Of a stretch of 64,000 bases of DNA, positions 62,784-64,000 are shown in pieces. The number at the start of each line of letters is the position of its first letter. Position 1 is the stretch's first letter. Origin of the DNA: Candidatus Nitromaritima sp. SCGC AAA288-L16. Lineage in GTDB: Bacteria; Nitrospinota; Nitrospinia; Nitrospinales; VA-1. The notes under the pieces are model-generated. The model was not told the origin of the DNA. It made no database searches and saw only the letters and a list, made by a program, of their open reading frames with translations. The stretch is from NCBI GenBank assembly GCA_000372225.1, contig AQTY01000003.1:1-64000 (forward strand), in the 5' to 3' direction. A program made the translations under genes and the position numbers.

Positions 62784-63482
62784 ATGCCTTCTTCCATGGC
62801 AACCTCCCAGCTCACAAGAACAAAACTATTGCTAAAAAAAAGCAGCGGGGTAATTTTTGATTTTGATGGTCTTCTTGCAGATTCAGAACCTTACCACTAT
62901 CTAGCCTATAACGAGGTGTTCCAAAAATATGGACATAGTCTTGATAAAGATGAGTATTGGATAGAGTGGACATCCAAAGGAAAAGGCATTGCTGGTGAAA
63001 TTGATCGGCATAATCTTCAGCTAGACATCGATCCAATTAAGTTACGCCAACAAAAATTTGAAGTGTATTCAAGATATTGCCAAAATGGAGACATTAGATT
63101 ATTCCAAGAATCTGTTGAAATAATAGAGCTACTTAAAACTAGTTACCCAGTAGCAATTGCATCCGGTTCATGGAAACATGATATCGGTGCTATTCTCGAG
63201 AATGCTGGAGCGGAACATCTATTCGATAAAATTCTAGGCAAGGAGTCTGCTAAGAAAGAAAAACCCCATCCAGAAATTTTTTTAAACGCTGCCAAGGCAC
63301 TTCAATGTCCCGCATCAAAATGCATTGTAATCGAAGATGCGCTCAAAGGACTGTCCGCCTCCAAGGCCGCCGGCATGTCATGTGTTATTATCCGCAATCA
63401 ACTGAATCAAAATATTGATTTCAGCGGAGCCGATCTCATTTTTCCTAGCTTGTTTGATTTTTTGACTATTCTAAAATCCTGA
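62784..63482 (+). CDS. HAD-family phosphatase/phosphomutase (beta-phosphoglucomutase-like)
   Basis: 232 residues. HAD motif I is FDFDGLLADSEP near residue 27, with Asp nucleophile and general acid. Motif II is AIASGSW, motif III is the Lys before PHPEIFLNAA, and motif IV is VIEDALKGLSAS. The helical cap of the beta-PGM subfamily is present. Substrate unknown. It starts 17 bases after lepB and is probably in the same operon. Confidence 0.85.
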   Translation: MPSSMATSQLTRTKLLLKKSSGVIFDFDGLLADSEPYHYLAYNEVFQKYGHSLDKDEYWIEWTSKGKGIAGEIDRHNLQLDIDPIKLRQQKFEVYSRYCQNGDIRLFQESVEIIELLKTSYPVAIASGSWKHDIGAILENAGAEHLFDKILGKESAKKEKPHPEIFLNAAKALQCPASKCIVIEDALKGLSASKAAGMSCVIIRNQLNQNIDFSGADLIFPSLFDFLTILKS

Positions 63483-63652
63483 CTTAGTTGGCACACCCCT
63501 GCAAAATCGTGAGGTCTCGCCAGAGAGTACCTTCTTTGTTAAACCTTCTATCATTATGTCGTTGAGAGTACCGGTTTTAAGTTTTTTAACAAAAGAACCA
63601 ATTATTCAAGCTCATGGAAAAAAATTGTTTAAACTTCTAGCTAAAAACGACC

Positions 63653-63694
63653 AAAAAAAATCCACACCCTTGAGACTTAAAGAAAGTGGATTTT
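63653..63694. terminator. Bidirectional hairpin terminator
   Basis: AAAATCCAC (63657-63665) pairs with GTGGATTTT (63686-63694), with A and T runs on the two sides, so it could stop both the rightward HAD gene and the leftward small lipoprotein gene. Confidence 0.65.
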
Positions 63695-63716
63695 AAATAC
63701 AAACTAAAGCTTAAGA

Positions 63717-63902
63717 TTAGTTGCTATTGCCATAGCCCCCATGCGTAATACCCATTCTTTGTAAATCTGCTTCACTTAATTTAGACTTAGAGTCTCCAGC
63801 AGATCCTCCCGCACCCCCACCAGTTGCCGCACATCCAACAAAAGTAAGCATTGCTACCAAACCAAACACACAAATAAAATTTTTCGCAGGGACGCCCTCC
63901 AT
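63717..63902 (-). CDS. Small lipoprotein
   Basis: 61 residues. The hydrophobic segment IFCVFGLVAMLTFVGC-like ends with a lipobox (TFVGC), so Cys24 is the likely modified residue. After it come a Gly-rich linker (AATGGGAGGSAGDS) and a short tail ending in GYGNSN. Function unknown. The start is uncertain because GGAGGG lies inside the first codons. Confidence 0.6.
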   Translation of the reverse strand: MEGVPAKNFICVFGLVAMLTFVGCAATGGGAGGSAGDSKSKLSEADLQRMGITHGGYGNSN

Positions 63903-64000
63903 AATGTAATCAACAAAACTGCTCTATTTAAAACCTAAAAGTTTTCTATATCCTCTTGCAAGACCGCCAAATCAGTTTTAAAACGACGAGGTTTTTATCG

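Noticed and set aside
63903..64000. End of a further minus-strand gene at the right edge
   Set aside because: A short frame ending near 63930 is blocked by a stop within 66 bases, so nothing coding is supported.

Overview
Organism. The window is an AT-rich bacterial chromosome segment. Its housekeeping genes include a complete ffh-rpsP-khpA-rimM-trmD-SPOUT methyltransferase-rplS block, a cysD/cysN-type ATP sulfurylase, a NarK-type (NNP) nitrate/nitrite transporter and a split glycine decarboxylase (gcvPA). This mixture fits a Gram-negative marine lineage such as Nitrospinota or a relative. The assignment is an inference from gene content and order, not from a marker phylogeny.

Layout. (1) 1-4 kb is accessory: a partial Mrr-like nuclease protein runs off the left edge, followed by a 3' fragment of tRNA-Arg(TCT) that looks like an attachment scar, and two small unknown genes. 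(2) 4-29 kb is a core backbone: phosphohexomutase, SDRs, sulfate activation (cysD-cysN-ferredoxin), cysS, moaB, rluD, rodA, rng, narK, ychF, recJ, rnhB, an M48 protease, and the ffh-to-rplS ribosome/SRP block. (3) 29-33.2 kb carries queC, guaB and guaA. (4) 33.2-51.0 kb is a mobile region that starts exactly at the 3' end of guaA. (5) 51-64 kb returns to core-like genes: two E3-type flavoprotein disulfide reductases around a Rieske-like protein and a TPR protein, then gcvT-gcvH-gcvPA, a sugar-nucleotidyltransferase-like gene, lepA-lepB, a HAD phosphatase and a small lipoprotein.

The guaA array. The last 13 bases of guaA before its stop recur, exactly or with one mismatch, at 42766, 44762, 48848 and 50999. 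They cut the region into a tandem series of modules. Most module ends carry clustered direct repeats of a GTTACGTA / GTTACGAA / GTTACAAA octamer. At several left ends these flank a small inverted repeat, as arm-type sites for a lambda-like integrase would. Module 1 (33.2-42.8 kb) has a tyrosine recombinase, a second catalytic-domain-only recombinase, a HUH-type Rep-like protein preceded by two hairpins, a ribbon-helix-helix protein and a string of small genes. The later modules lack integrases and carry decayed copies of module 1 genes. I read this as repeated insertion of related satellite-like elements at guaA, with the newest copy next to guaA.

Cargo. Exported repeat proteins (MORN, Sel1, pentapeptide) share almost identical upstream DNA and signal-peptide codons joined to unrelated downstream domains. 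Broken copies of the same 5' cassette occur in other modules. This suggests that a conserved expression-and-export cassette is being reused for different cargo. A GC-rich selO (protein AMPylase) sits in the last module and looks acquired from another lineage.
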